Origin: Neomesorhizobium albiziae
GTDB taxonomy: Bacteria; Pseudomonadota; Alphaproteobacteria; Rhizobiales; Rhizobiaceae
Reading direction: 5' to 3'
Assembly: GCF_900114255.1 (NCBI RefSeq)
Contig: NZ_FOSL01000031.1
Location: 1-34,225, forward strand
DNA length: 34,225 nt
A program made the translations under genes and the position numbers. The notes under the pieces were generated by a model. That model did not search any database and was not told where the DNA came from. It was given only the letters and a program-made list of their open reading frames with translations. Below are positions 7,916 through 16,346 of the stretch, piece by piece (within the stretch, counting starts at the first letter, position 1; each line of letters begins with the position of its first letter).

Positions 7916-9289
7916 GTGGACGACCTCAATGTCATCGACCGCTTCATGGAGACTTTTGTCCGCTACATCGACAGCGGGTTCGGTCTCCTGCAGGGCGACG
8001 TCGCCTTCCTCACCACCATCCTGATCGGCGTCGACATCACGCTGGCGGGTCTGTTCTGGGCCTTCGACGGTGAGGCAAACATCGCCGGTCGGCTGGTCAG
8101 GAAGGTGCTCTATGTCGGTGCCTTCGCGCTGATCTTGAACAATTTTGCCGCGCTCGCCACCACCGTCTTCGATTCCTTCGCCGGCCTCGGGCTTCACGCC
8201 AGCGCCAACGGCATGACCGCGGCGGACCTCCTGAAACCGGGCCGGCTCGCCGGCACCGGCTTCGAGGCTGCCCATCCCTTGCTGGTGCAGGTGAGCCAGC
8301 TGCTTGGCTTCCGCAGCTTCTTCAACAATTTCCTGGCCATCATCGTCCTGCTTGTCGCCTGGTTCTTCGTGATCGCCGCCTTCTTCATCCTGGCGGTGCA
8401 GCTTTTCATCACCATCCTGGAGTTCAAGCTGACGGCGCTCGCAGGCTTTGTGCTAGTGCCCTTCGCACTCTGGAACAGGACCTCGTTCCTGGCGGAGCGC
8501 GTGCTCGGCAGTGTCGTCTCCTCGGGCATCAAGGTGATGGTGCTGGCTGTCATCGCCGGCATCGGCTCCGGTTTCTTTGGCGAGTTCATTTCCGCGCTCA
8601 ACGGCCAGGAGCCGAATATCGCGCAGGCAATGTCGCTGGTGCTGGCGTCGCTTTCGCTGCTCGGTCTCGGCATCTTCGGTCCGGGCATTGCTTCCGGCCT
8701 CGTTTCCGGCGCGCCGCAGCTTGGCGCTGGTGCGGCCATCGGAACGGCGGGTGCTGCCGCCGGTGGTGTCATGCTTACCGGCGGCGCAGCACTTGCAGGC
8801 GCACGCGGCTTGAGTGCTGCCGGTTCGGGCGGGCTGGCCGCCATCCGCGCCGGTACCGCGATGGGTTCGGCCGCTGCCACTGCCTTCCAGCTTGGACAGG
8901 CGACATCCGGTTCGGCCGGTGCGGCGGGCGTGGCCGCCGGCCTCGGCGGGATCGCCCGCGCCGGCGGTGGTGCCGCGGCACGAGGCATTCGGTCTAACGC
9001 AAGCCAGGCCGCCGCGTCGCTGACCGAAAGCGCCCAGGAAGGCCGCAGCACGGGATGGCGCGCGACCGGCGGCAAGCCTGTCGGCGGTGGCGCCGACGGG
9101 GCTGCCGAGACTTCCAACGGTATTGCCGGCTCGTCGTCATCGATTGCGAGCAGCGCGCCCGACTGGGCGCAGCGGCTGCGCGCCGAACAGCACGCACGCG
9201 CGCACCGCCAGGCGACCACCCAGGCCATCAAGGACGGCGACCGTCCCGGGGGTGCGGCCAATCCCGATCTCAAGGAAAACGAGGACTGA
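7916..9289 (+). CDS. trbL: TrbL (VirB6 family) polytopic inner-membrane protein
   Basis: This 457-residue protein has five to six hydrophobic segments between about residues 25 and 275, matching the VirB6/TrbL channel component. It is followed by a roughly 180-residue tail very rich in Gly, Ala and Ser (AGAAIGTAGAAAGGV and similar) and a basic C terminus. The tail is usual for TrbL of the ICE and Ti type. The start is GTG at 7916 (reading MDDLNVIDRFME), preceded by GAGGGGCG. It lies 22 bases after trbJ and 5 bases before trbF. Confidence 0.92.
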   Translation: MDDLNVIDRFMETFVRYIDSGFGLLQGDVAFLTTILIGVDITLAGLFWAFDGEANIAGRLVRKVLYVGAFALILNNFAALATTVFDSFAGLGLHASANGMTAADLLKPGRLAGTGFEAAHPLLVQVSQLLGFRSFFNNFLAIIVLLVAWFFVIAAFFILAVQLFITILEFKLTALAGFVLVPFALWNRTSFLAERVLGSVVSSGIKVMVLAVIAGIGSGFFGEFISALNGQEPNIAQAMSLVLASLSLLGLGIFGPGIASGLVSGAPQLGAGAAIGTAGAAAGGVMLTGGAALAGARGLSAAGSGGLAAIRAGTAMGSAAATAFQLGQATSGSAGAAGVAAGLGGIARAGGGAAARGIRSNASQAAASLTESAQEGRSTGWRATGGKPVGGGADGAAETSNGIAGSSSSIASSAPDWAQRLRAEQHARAHRQATTQAIKDGDRPGGAANPDLKENED

Positions 9290-9294
9290 CCATC

Positions 9295-10032
9295 ATGTTC
9301 TTCAAACGCACGCTCCAGCGCTACGGGAAGACGCCCGAGCCCGTGACACCCTATCAGAAGGCCGCCCAGCTCTGGGACGAGCGCATCGGCTCGGCCCGCG
9401 TCCAGGCGAAGAACTGGCGGTTGATGGCGTTCGGTGGCTTAAGCTTGAGCATCGGTCTCGCTGGCGGCCTGGTCTGGCAATCGCTGCAAAGCCGCGTGAC
9501 GCCCTATGTGGTCGAGGTCGACAGGCTGGGTGAGGCGAGGGCGGTCAGTCCCGCTCTCCAGGACTACCGGCCGACCGATCCGCAGATCGCATGGCATCTC
9601 GGCCGCTTCATTGCCAACGTCCGGGCGATTTCCATCGACCCGGTGCTGGTCCGGCAAAACTGGCTCGATGCCTACGCGTTCGCGACCGACCGCGCAGCAC
9701 TTTTCCTGAACGAGTACGCCCGTGCCAACAATCCCTTCGCCGCCGTCGGTGAGCGGACCGTCGCCGTCCAGGTGACGAGTGTCGTGCGTGCTTCGGATTC
9801 CTCGTTCCAGGTGAAATGGACCGAGCAGACCTATGAACGCGGCAGCCTCGCCAGGACCGAGCGCTGGACGGCAATCCTCACCATTGTGATCGAGCCGCCG
9901 CGCACCGCCGAGAGGCTCCGCGAGAATCCGCTCGGCGTCTACGTCAACGGCCTTGCCTGGTCGCGCGAGCTCGACAGCACGGCACCATCGCAAAACCAGA
10001 ACGCAAAAGAAAACGAAGGGAAGACGCCATGA
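9295..10032 (+). CDS. trbF: TrbF (VirB8 family) transfer protein
   Basis: This is a 245-residue bitopic inner-membrane protein of the VirB8 class, which nucleates assembly of the channel. A cytoplasmic N terminus of about 45 residues (with VTPYQKAAQLWDERIGSAR) precedes one membrane segment (LMAFGGLSLSIGLAGGLVW, about residues 43-61). The periplasmic domain contains the family pattern VTPYVVEVDRLGEA and FQVKWTEQTYERG. The ATG at 9295 lies just after the trbL stop. The end overlaps the trbG start by four bases (ATGA at 10029-10032). Confidence 0.93.
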   Translation: MFFKRTLQRYGKTPEPVTPYQKAAQLWDERIGSARVQAKNWRLMAFGGLSLSIGLAGGLVWQSLQSRVTPYVVEVDRLGEARAVSPALQDYRPTDPQIAWHLGRFIANVRAISIDPVLVRQNWLDAYAFATDRAALFLNEYARANNPFAAVGERTVAVQVTSVVRASDSSFQVKWTEQTYERGSLARTERWTAILTIVIEPPRTAERLRENPLGVYVNGLAWSRELDSTAPSQNQNAKENEGKTP

Positions 10033-11054
10033 CGTTCCGCTCCGTGTTCGCGCTGTCCATGTCGGCAATCGCACTAGCGGGCTGCGCGGGAAAAAAGACG
10101 CCGCCGCCCAACATCGCCTACGACAGCGGGAATTTTCAAGCGGCGGCCATCGAGCCGGAACCGGCGAAACCGGTCGAGGTCGTGACGGTGGCGAAACCGC
10201 TGCCGCTGCCAGGTCAGCTTCAGCCGCCACCGGCGACGGAAAAACAGAAGAACAAAAAACCACCGACCGCGCGCGTCGAAGCGGCAAACAACGCCGCCCT
10301 TCAGGAGCCCGTCGAACAAGGTTATATCAACGCCGTCCAGGTCTATCCTTTCACCGAAGGCGCACTCTATCGGCTCTATGCCGCGCCCGAGCAGGTCAGC
10401 GACATCGCACTTCAGCCCGGGGAGACACTGACATCGGTTTCGGCCGGCGACACCGTGCGCTGGGTGATCGGCGACACCACCAGCGGCAGCAGCGATCAAC
10501 GCCGGGTGCATGTCCTGGTCAAGCCTTTCGCGTCCGGTCTCAAGACCAATCTCGTTATCACCACCGACCGACGCAGCTACCATCTCCTGCTCGAGAGCAC
10601 AGACCGCACCGCGATGGCGGCGATTTCCTGGACCTACCCGCAGGATCGGCTTGTTGCCATCAAGCGCCGCAACGAGACGGCTGAAGCTGCAGCCCCGGTC
10701 GCGTCGGGCGTCAGCCTGGAAAACCTGCGGTTCCGCTACGCCATTTCCGGCGACAATCCGCCGTGGCGGCCGAAACGCGCCTTCGACGACGGCAGCAAGG
10801 TCTATGTCGAATTTCCGCGCAGCATCGATCAGGGCGAGGCGCCGCCGCTCTTTGTCGTCGGACCGGACGGCAGCAACCAGCTCGTCAACTACCGGGTCCG
10901 CAACAACTACTACATCGTCGACCGGCTCTTTGCCGCCGCCGAGCTGCGTCTCGGCACCAAGCCGCAGCAGATCGTCCGCATCAGTCGCACCGACATGGTC
11001 GCCTCGAACAGGCGACGGCCGTTTGGCGGGCTGTTCCGGCGGTCGGATCGATAG
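10029..11054 (+). CDS. trbG: TrbG (VirB9 family) lipoprotein
   Basis: This 341-residue protein is a VirB9/CagX-type component of the outer-membrane core of the secretion channel. It begins with a lipoprotein signal, ALAGC, with the lipidated Cys at about residue 19. A Pro/Lys-rich linker of about 70 residues follows, then the VirB9 domain: the N-terminal lobe around VYPFTEGALYRLYAAPEQVSDI and the C-terminal lobe around LRFRYAISGDNPPWRPKRAFDDG. The motif RNNYYIVDRLF is typical for the end of this family. It is translationally coupled to trbF and followed by trbI after 13 bases. Confidence 0.93.
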   Translation: MTFRSVFALSMSAIALAGCAGKKTPPPNIAYDSGNFQAAAIEPEPAKPVEVVTVAKPLPLPGQLQPPPATEKQKNKKPPTARVEAANNAALQEPVEQGYINAVQVYPFTEGALYRLYAAPEQVSDIALQPGETLTSVSAGDTVRWVIGDTTSGSSDQRRVHVLVKPFASGLKTNLVITTDRRSYHLLLESTDRTAMAAISWTYPQDRLVAIKRRNETAEAAAPVASGVSLENLRFRYAISGDNPPWRPKRAFDDGSKVYVEFPRSIDQGEAPPLFVVGPDGSNQLVNYRVRNNYYIVDRLFAAAELRLGTKPQQIVRISRTDMVASNRRRPFGGLFRRSDR

Positions 11055-11067
11055 GGAGGTCGCTGCA

Positions 11068-12333
11068 ATGCCGGATTCTCCCAAGCAGGATCCCGAAACG
11101 CTGGTGCTCAAAGCGTCGCCGCGCCGTGTCGTGCGTTTCAAGCGCAAGCTGTTGATCGGTATCTCGGCGATCGCGCTGGCCGCCATCTTCGGCGTGACGT
11201 GGCTGGCGCTCAAAAACCCGCTTCGCGGGATTGGCGAGCAGGCGCAGGAACTCTACGATACCGAGCGCAAGCCGGTGCCCGACGGCCTTGCCGGTCTGCC
11301 GGGGGACTACGGTCAGCTCCGCCCCGAAGCCCCGAAACTGGGACCGCCGCTGCCTGGCGATCTCGGCCGACCGATCCTCGAACGCCAGCGGCAACTGGGA
11401 CTGGCGCCGGGTCCGAACAAACAAGACCAGGCGGCCGAAGCCGAACGGCAGCGCCGCGCCCAGCAGGCGCTGGAGGCACGCGAGGCGGGTGTCTTCTTCC
11501 AGCTTGCCAACCGCAGCGCGACCACCGCCGCCGCGAGCCTGTCCGCTCAAGCAACTCCTGCACCCGGACAGGCGGCAGGTGTGCAGCCGTCCGCTGTGGA
11601 TGCCAGCCGTTTGGCCCTCGATCCCGAGCACGACCTGTCCTCCGTCGCCTTGGCCGAGGACGACCAGAACAACCAGCAGCGCAAGCTCGATTTCGTCAAC
11701 CAGCGCGACACCAGCGGCATCTACAATCCCCACGAGCTCCAGACACCGGCTTCGCCCTATCAGGTGATGGCGGGCAGCATCATCGCCGCCAGCCTGATCA
11801 CCGGCATCAATTCCGATCTGCCTGGCTTCGTCATCGCCCAGGTGACGGAGAATGTCTTCGATACCGTGACAGGCAGCACCTTGCTCATTCCGCAAGGCGC
11901 GCGGCTGATCGGCAGCTACGACAGCGTCGTCGCTTTCGGCCAGAAGCGAGCGCTTCTTGTGTGGCGCCGCATCATCCTGCCGGACGGTTCCTCGATCGAG
12001 ATCGACAATCTGCCCGCCACCGATGCGGCCGGCTATGCCGGCCTCGAGGACAAGGTCGACTACCACACCTGGCAGCTCTTGAAGGGCATCGCGCTCTCGA
12101 CCCTGCTCGGTGTCGGCACCGAGCTCAGCTTCGGCAACGACGAGAGCGATCTAGTCCGCGCCATCCGGGAATCGGCCCAGGAGAATGCCAGCCGGGCCGG
12201 AGAGCGCATTGTCGAAAAGAACCTCAACATCCAACCAACCATCACCGTGCGCCCCGGCTGGCCGCTGCGGGTCATCGTTCACAAGGACCTCGTGCTCAGG
12301 CCGTGGAAAGCCGACGTCGGGCAGGCGGATTGA
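11068..12333 (+). CDS. trbI: TrbI (VirB10 family) transfer protein
   Basis: This 421-residue energy-sensing core protein spans inner and outer membranes in type IV secretion systems. One membrane segment (LLIGISAIALAAIFGVTWLAL, about residues 30-50) follows a basic cytoplasmic N terminus. A long Pro/Gln/Ala-rich linker comes next, then the VirB10 beta-barrel domain from about residue 230 (YQVMAGSIIAASLITGINSDLPG, ITVRPGWPLRVIV at the end). The ATG at 11068 is chosen because AGGGAGGT lies upstream and because the frame before it lies within trbG. Confidence 0.94.
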   Translation: MPDSPKQDPETLVLKASPRRVVRFKRKLLIGISAIALAAIFGVTWLALKNPLRGIGEQAQELYDTERKPVPDGLAGLPGDYGQLRPEAPKLGPPLPGDLGRPILERQRQLGLAPGPNKQDQAAEAERQRRAQQALEAREAGVFFQLANRSATTAAASLSAQATPAPGQAAGVQPSAVDASRLALDPEHDLSSVALAEDDQNNQQRKLDFVNQRDTSGIYNPHELQTPASPYQVMAGSIIAASLITGINSDLPGFVIAQVTENVFDTVTGSTLLIPQGARLIGSYDSVVAFGQKRALLVWRRIILPDGSSIEIDNLPATDAAGYAGLEDKVDYHTWQLLKGIALSTLLGVGTELSFGNDESDLVRAIRESAQENASRAGERIVEKNLNIQPTITVRPGWPLRVIVHKDLVLRPWKADVGQAD

Positions 12334-12343
12334 GAAGGAGACC

Positions 12344-12658
12344 ATGATGACCGAGCTGAAACTCGCAAGACTGCCTGATCGCACTCCGGTGAAAATCACC
12401 TTCGTGGCCATGCCAGATCTCAATCAGGCGCTTCAGGATTATGCCGCGATTTACCGCGCCACCTACGGCCAGTCGGAATCGATCGCCGATCTCATCCCCT
12501 TCATGCTCGAAAGCTTTTTGGACAGCGACCGCGCCTTCCAGAAGGCGCGCAAGGAGATCGAGCCAGGCAGCGACGCGGCCGCGAATGGCAGAACTCGACG
12601 CCAACTCCGACCCGCGCCGTCCACTTCGTCACCACACAGTAACAACACGGAGGCATGA
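12344..12658 (+). CDS. DUF2274 protein with extended tail
   Basis: This is a 104-residue protein whose first 70 residues fit the DUF2274 family that habitually follows trbI (KLARLPDRTPVKITF, DLIPFMLESFLDSDRAFQKAR). The family usually ends near that last motif; here a further 30 residues rich in Ser, Arg and Pro follow, suggesting the normal stop has been lost and the frame runs on. There are two adjacent ATG codons (12344 and 12347), preceded by AAGGAGA. The molecular role of the family is unknown. Position suggests an accessory part in conjugation or its control. Confidence 0.8.
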   Translation: MMTELKLARLPDRTPVKITFVAMPDLNQALQDYAAIYRATYGQSESIADLIPFMLESFLDSDRAFQKARKEIEPGSDAAANGRTRRQLRPAPSTSSPHSNNTEA

Positions 12659-13054
12659 CCATGGCTGTCCGGCACATTCAAGCTTGGCAAGGACGGCGGC
12701 TGGACCGGCCACGTCCGCACGCTCACCCTCGACACCAGGCTCCGCCTCGTCCCGAATGACGACCGCGACCACGACGATGCACCCGCTTTCCGCGTGCTGA
12801 TCGGCTGGTCGCGAATCGGCGATGCCTGGGAGGAACGGTCGAAAGGCGAAGAGCCCAAGGAATATCTCAGGCTGAAATTCGACGATCCTGCTTTGCCTGG
12901 TCCCGTAACCGCAGCGCTGTTTCCCTCGCAAGATGGCACAGAGGGACAGCTCGTCTGGCGGAGGCGGAGAGGGGGATTGAATCGGGGTGATTTTATCTTC
13001 TGTTGCACTAGGCTCGGCGCCAGCAGTGTCAGCCGCGGCAGTCGCAAGACATAG
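12655..13054 (+). pseudogene. DUF736 gene, frameshifted near its start
   Basis: Frame 2 from about 12671 reads GTFKLGKDGGWTGHVRTLTL, then WSRIGDAWEERSKG, EYLRLKFDDPALPGPVTA and ALFPSQDGTEGQLVW, the full consensus of the DUF736 family commonly found beside transfer genes. The natural start (ATG at 12655 or 12661, with GGAGG upstream) is in another frame: after ATG GCT GTC two bases seem to be missing. In the domain frame the first ATG is at 12794, halfway through the domain. The 3' end also departs from the family after about 12965 (RRRRGGLNRGDF onward). Either a broken gene or a local sequencing error; the altered tail favours real decay. Confidence 0.7.
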
Positions 13055-13195
13055 ATCTGGTTGGTTCACTTGGCCGTTGCCGTCTCGGAGCAACGTGTAG
13101 GTGCTCTGCTCCAGCATCTGCTGCCACCGCAATCAACATGTCCCGGGCTTGTCACAAGGACGCTGCTCCGTCTCGGCGACCATCGACAGGAAGGG

Positions 13196-14134
13196 TCAGT
13201 TGGTCGCCTTAAGCCCCGAACTGACACCTCGGAAATCCGAGGAGGACACCGTCCTATCCAGCAGCGTGCAGACTTTGTTAGCGTCGAAGTTGAAGCCAGC
13301 GCAGCGCTGATCAGTGGCGCACGCCATGACACAATCCGCATATATGGTTTGGCCGCTTGAATAGCCATTGCCAACTATCACGGTGTTTTTGGCAAAGACG
13401 AGAGGCGACTGCTGAAGATTACCTGACACGACCTCCTTGGCTGACGTGGTCGCATGGTCATCGCGAATTAGGATCGTTGCGTTGCCCTTCATGAAGCAGG
13501 CTGAGTGGGCCTTGTTATAGGTCAAGGCGAGGCACTGACTGTCACGTTCACATTGGTTTTGACATTGCTGGAACGAGACGTCGCGGATCGGTATATTCGG
13601 CAAATCGTGACCTAAAGCGTCCCACCCATCCTGAACGACAAACGCAGCTGCCTTTGGTCTGCCCTGCAGTTGGTCAAAATCGCCGGACGCGAATCTCAAG
13701 CCGTCGAGCCATTCGCATTTCGAGGCCAGCTCCCGCGCCTGCGCCTCAGTTAGTCCCACCGACGCGAAAGTCGCGGGCGACGAGACCGGTGCCTGCGGAT
13801 TGGCGGACGGCGAGCGCCGATCCACCAGTTGAAGGTCAAGATCGACGCCGTTGACGGTTCGACGTGTGTAGCACCAGGCCGTATCCCAGGTCGGGCTGTT
13901 CTCCGTCTTAAATTGATGCCCAGAGCTCACGCTCCATGTGGCACCTTGGAAGAACACGTCCCGATGTACGAACTTGGTGAAGTCCACGGTGACGGGGTTT
14001 GGCGTGGGAGACAGGTCAGGTTGCGGCGGCTTTTTGAGGTCTTGTGGCTGGCCAGGAGATTTGTCGGCCTTTGGCCATTCCGACTTGCCGCGGTGCGATA
14101 GTGAATCCGCGAGGGGCGGTTCTCCGGTAGCCAC
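13196..14134 (-). CDS. Protein with two PAN/apple-like domains
   Basis: This is a 312-residue protein of unknown role. Two Cys-rich repeats of the PAN type are visible: residues about 185-240 (DVSFQQCQNQCERDSQCLAL, then SACFMKGN) and 255-310 (YADCVMACATDQRCAGFNFD, then KVCTLLDR). The N-terminal half (TWDTAWCYTRR, LTEAQARELASKCEWLDG) is not a domain I recognise. PAN domains usually bind protein or carbohydrate outside the cell, yet no signal peptide is seen. The only possible start is GTG at 14134; an in-frame stop lies at 14171-14173 and no ATG intervenes. The gene may therefore have lost its 5' end. It stands alone, convergent with the trb operon. Confidence 0.65.
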   Translation of the reverse strand: MATGEPPLADSLSHRGKSEWPKADKSPGQPQDLKKPPQPDLSPTPNPVTVDFTKFVHRDVFFQGATWSVSSGHQFKTENSPTWDTAWCYTRRTVNGVDLDLQLVDRRSPSANPQAPVSSPATFASVGLTEAQARELASKCEWLDGLRFASGDFDQLQGRPKAAAFVVQDGWDALGHDLPNIPIRDVSFQQCQNQCERDSQCLALTYNKAHSACFMKGNATILIRDDHATTSAKEVVSGNLQQSPLVFAKNTVIVGNGYSSGQTIYADCVMACATDQRCAGFNFDANKVCTLLDRTVSSSDFRGVSSGLKATN

Positions 14135-14521
14135 GTGGGTGTACCTGCCTTGCGCCGGCCGGCTACCGCGCTATCCATTTATTATTCGCGAAAGGACTCC
14201 TTGCCGATCCCTTATGGACTGTTCGACGTGCCAAGTAGCGCCGAAGAAATCGCGCCACTTATCTCCGAATGTCACACTTATGTGACGGTGCGCCAAGAGC
14301 GGTCCGCCGCTTCATCACGGAGTCCGAAGGCTTCGACACGACCACCACGATGACCGCGCCGCTCTTCCCAGGCCTATGATATTGAATCAGCCGGAGAGGG
14401 CTGTTTGAGGGGAGACTGGCGGGAGCACTTCAGAAGCTTAGGCCGGAGTACGTTTCCAAGCCCGTTGCCGGCTTTCTCGCTTATACTTGAAGCGAGCGAT
14501 TCCAGTCTGGCCAAGATTGGC
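14135..14521. other. Gap between the PAN gene and tetR
   Basis: No gene is recognised in these 387 bases. It would hold the promoter and possibly the lost 5' part of the PAN-domain gene on the minus strand, and the terminator region of the TetR gene. Short frames here do not match a family I know. Confidence 0.4.
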
Positions 14522-15151
14522 TTAGCTCCGTTGCAAAAGCCCCTTCAGCACAAGGTCAATATGCGCCTCGATGAAGGCTGGCTCATTGAGCGGTCTTCGG
14601 TCTGCGAACAGCAGGCGCCAGACGGTGATGTGAAGGACCGAGCTTACGACTACGTCGGGCGTACTCGCAGCAGCCCCTTGGCGGAATTCTCCCGATGCCA
14701 CGCCTTGCTCGACAAGCCCACCGACCGCTCCAAACAAAGGGGCGATGAATTCGTCATAATGTCGGTCGACAATGTCGGGGAAACGCGCACCCTCGGCTAG
14801 GGCCAAGCGTAACAGTTCCCTCGTCTTTCTGTCGTTCGAAACCTTCTCGTATGCCAGAAGGAGCAAGGCCTGCAAGCGCTCGGAACAAGAGCCTTTCAGA
14901 GTACCGGCAGAGGCCAGCACGTCTGCGAACGGCGCCGACATGTGGCGGTTCATTGCCTCGAAGAGGACGTCCTTCGTCGGAAAATACAGATAGATCGTGC
15001 CCTTGGTTACCCCGAGGCGCGCGGCAACGTCCTCAACGCGCGTAGCAGCATAGCCTTTTCCGGTGAACTCTTCGAAGGCTGCCTCAAGAATCTCCTGCGG
15101 GCGTCTTGCCTTCCGTTCTGCCCGCGAGGTCTTTTTCCCGGCTTTTTCCAT
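14522..15151 (-). CDS. TetR/AcrR family repressor, likely of the adjacent efflux operon
   Basis: This 209-residue regulator has an N-terminal helix-turn-helix: ILEAAFEEFTGKGYAATRVE, then DVAARLGVTKGTIYLYFPTK at residues about 41-60, the classic TetR signature. The C-terminal ligand-binding half ends in ALLERS-like helices (LVLKGLLQRS). The ATG at 15151 (MEKAGKK) is chosen over an upstream frame extension because AAGGAGAG lies just before it. The gene is divergent from the two-adaptor RND operon, with a perfect palindrome in the 126-base gap. The standard arrangement predicts repression of both directions, relieved by a pump substrate; that is inference. Confidence 0.88.
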   Translation of the reverse strand: MEKAGKKTSRAERKARRPQEILEAAFEEFTGKGYAATRVEDVAARLGVTKGTIYLYFPTKDVLFEAMNRHMSAPFADVLASAGTLKGSCSERLQALLLLAYEKVSNDRKTRELLRLALAEGARFPDIVDRHYDEFIAPLFGAVGGLVEQGVASGEFRQGAAASTPDVVVSSVLHITVWRLLFADRRPLNEPAFIEAHIDLVLKGLLQRS

Positions 15152-15212
15152 CACTGCTCTCCTTCCTTTTCGCCGAAGGCCTGAAGGGTTGGCCAAAGCT
15201 TTAGCGCACAAT

Positions 15213-15230
15213 TGACTAACCCGTTAGTCA
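15213..15230. promoter_or_regulatory. Probable TetR operator palindrome
   Basis: The sequence is TGACTAAC-CC-GTTAGTCA, a perfect 8-bp inverted repeat with a 2-bp centre. It lies between the divergent tetR and RND efflux genes, 48 bases before the efflux start at 15278. Size and symmetry fit operators of AcrR/TetR-type repressors. Binding by the neighbouring regulator is inferred from position. Confidence 0.75.
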
Positions 15231-15277
15231 GTGATAATAGCCCGCCCCTGTCTTAATTGCAAATGGTAGCGGAGCCG

Positions 15278-16345
15278 ATGCAGCCGTTTCGATTGATCAT
15301 ATTTGGTCTCGCCTGTGCCCTTCTGGCCGGCTGCGAGGATAAAGCTGAAAGCCGCGCGGCGCCGCCGCAACCGGTGCGCGCAATACGCGCGTCATCGGCT
15401 CAATACCAGCCGCGCGCAGAAATCACCGGCGAGGTGAAGGCACGGATTCAGACTGACGTGTCTTTCCGGGTGGGCGGGAAGGTCATCGAGCGGCCCGTGG
15501 ATGTCGGATCGCGGGTGCGTGCCGGTGATGTTCTGGCGCGCATCGAAAACGCTGAACAGCGTGCCGATGTGGATATCGCCCGGGCGGGACTTCAGTCGGC
15601 ACAAGCGACGGTCAAGCAGAAGACGCTGGCCTTCGAACGGTACAAGGCGTTGCTACAATCGCGCGCGATCGCACAAGCGACCTTCGATCTGTCGCAGGAA
15701 GAGCTGCTGACCGCGCAAGGCTCTCTGCAGGTTGCCGAAGCGGCGCTGGCTACGGCGCAGGATGCCTCATCCTACACGGAGCTCAAGGCCGACGCGGATG
15801 GCGTCATCACCGCGCGCAACATCGAGGTCGGGCAAGTCGTTTCGGCGGCGCAGGCCGCCTTCACGCTCGCCCATGACGGTCCGCGAGAGGCTGTCTTCAA
15901 TGTGTTCGAGGCCTTCTTTCTGGAAGGCCGACCACAGACTGACGTCGATGTCGCCTCGATCAATGATCGGGCCGGCAAGGTGAAAACAACCATCAGGGAA
16001 GTCTCTCCGACAATCGATACGAAGGCCGGAACGGTCCGTGTTAAGGTGGTCCTCCCGCAAGATGCACAATGGCCACTCGGCACGACAGTCGTCGGTGAAT
16101 TCCGCTCGCTGCCGCGCAAGGGAATCGTCCTGCCCTCGAGCGCCATGGCCTCCGCCGGAGGCATGCCGGCCGTTTGGATCATCGACACGGCGAGCCGCTC
16201 GGTCTCGCTCCGGAAGGTTTCGGTCTCCCGCTATCAAACGAGCGACTTCATCGTGACCGGCGGGATCACCCCTCAAGATCTGATCGTCACAGACGGCGGA
16301 AAGTTTCTCAGAGAAGGCCAAGCAGTGGTCTGGGAGGTCAAGTGA
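15278..16345 (+). CDS. RND efflux periplasmic adaptor, first of two
   Basis: This is a 355-residue membrane-fusion lipoprotein. The signal sequence ends in the lipobox LAGC with the lipidated Cys at residue 19. The lipoyl half-motifs are visible: VGGKVIERPVDVGSRVRAGDVLARI and ELKADADGVITARNIEVGQVV. A coiled-coil hairpin lies between them, followed by the beta-barrel domain. The ATG at 15278 (MQPFRL) is preceded by GCGGAG; in-frame TTG 15257 and ATG 15263 upstream are less likely. The gene is separated from the second adaptor by one base. Two adaptors before one pump is the layout of triABC-type systems, where both adaptors are needed. Confidence 0.88.
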   Translation: MQPFRLIIFGLACALLAGCEDKAESRAAPPQPVRAIRASSAQYQPRAEITGEVKARIQTDVSFRVGGKVIERPVDVGSRVRAGDVLARIENAEQRADVDIARAGLQSAQATVKQKTLAFERYKALLQSRAIAQATFDLSQEELLTAQGSLQVAEAALATAQDASSYTELKADADGVITARNIEVGQVVSAAQAAFTLAHDGPREAVFNVFEAFFLEGRPQTDVDVASINDRAGKVKTTIREVSPTIDTKAGTVRVKVVLPQDAQWPLGTTVVGEFRSLPRKGIVLPSSAMASAGGMPAVWIIDTASRSVSLRKVSVSRYQTSDFIVTGGITPQDLIVTDGGKFLREGQAVVWEVK

Positions 16346-16346
16346 A

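Noticed and set aside
8194-9273. Minus-strand Pro/Ala-rich frame of 359 residues opposite trbL
   Set aside because: It mirrors the Gly/Ala-rich tail of trbL and is an expected artefact of that composition.
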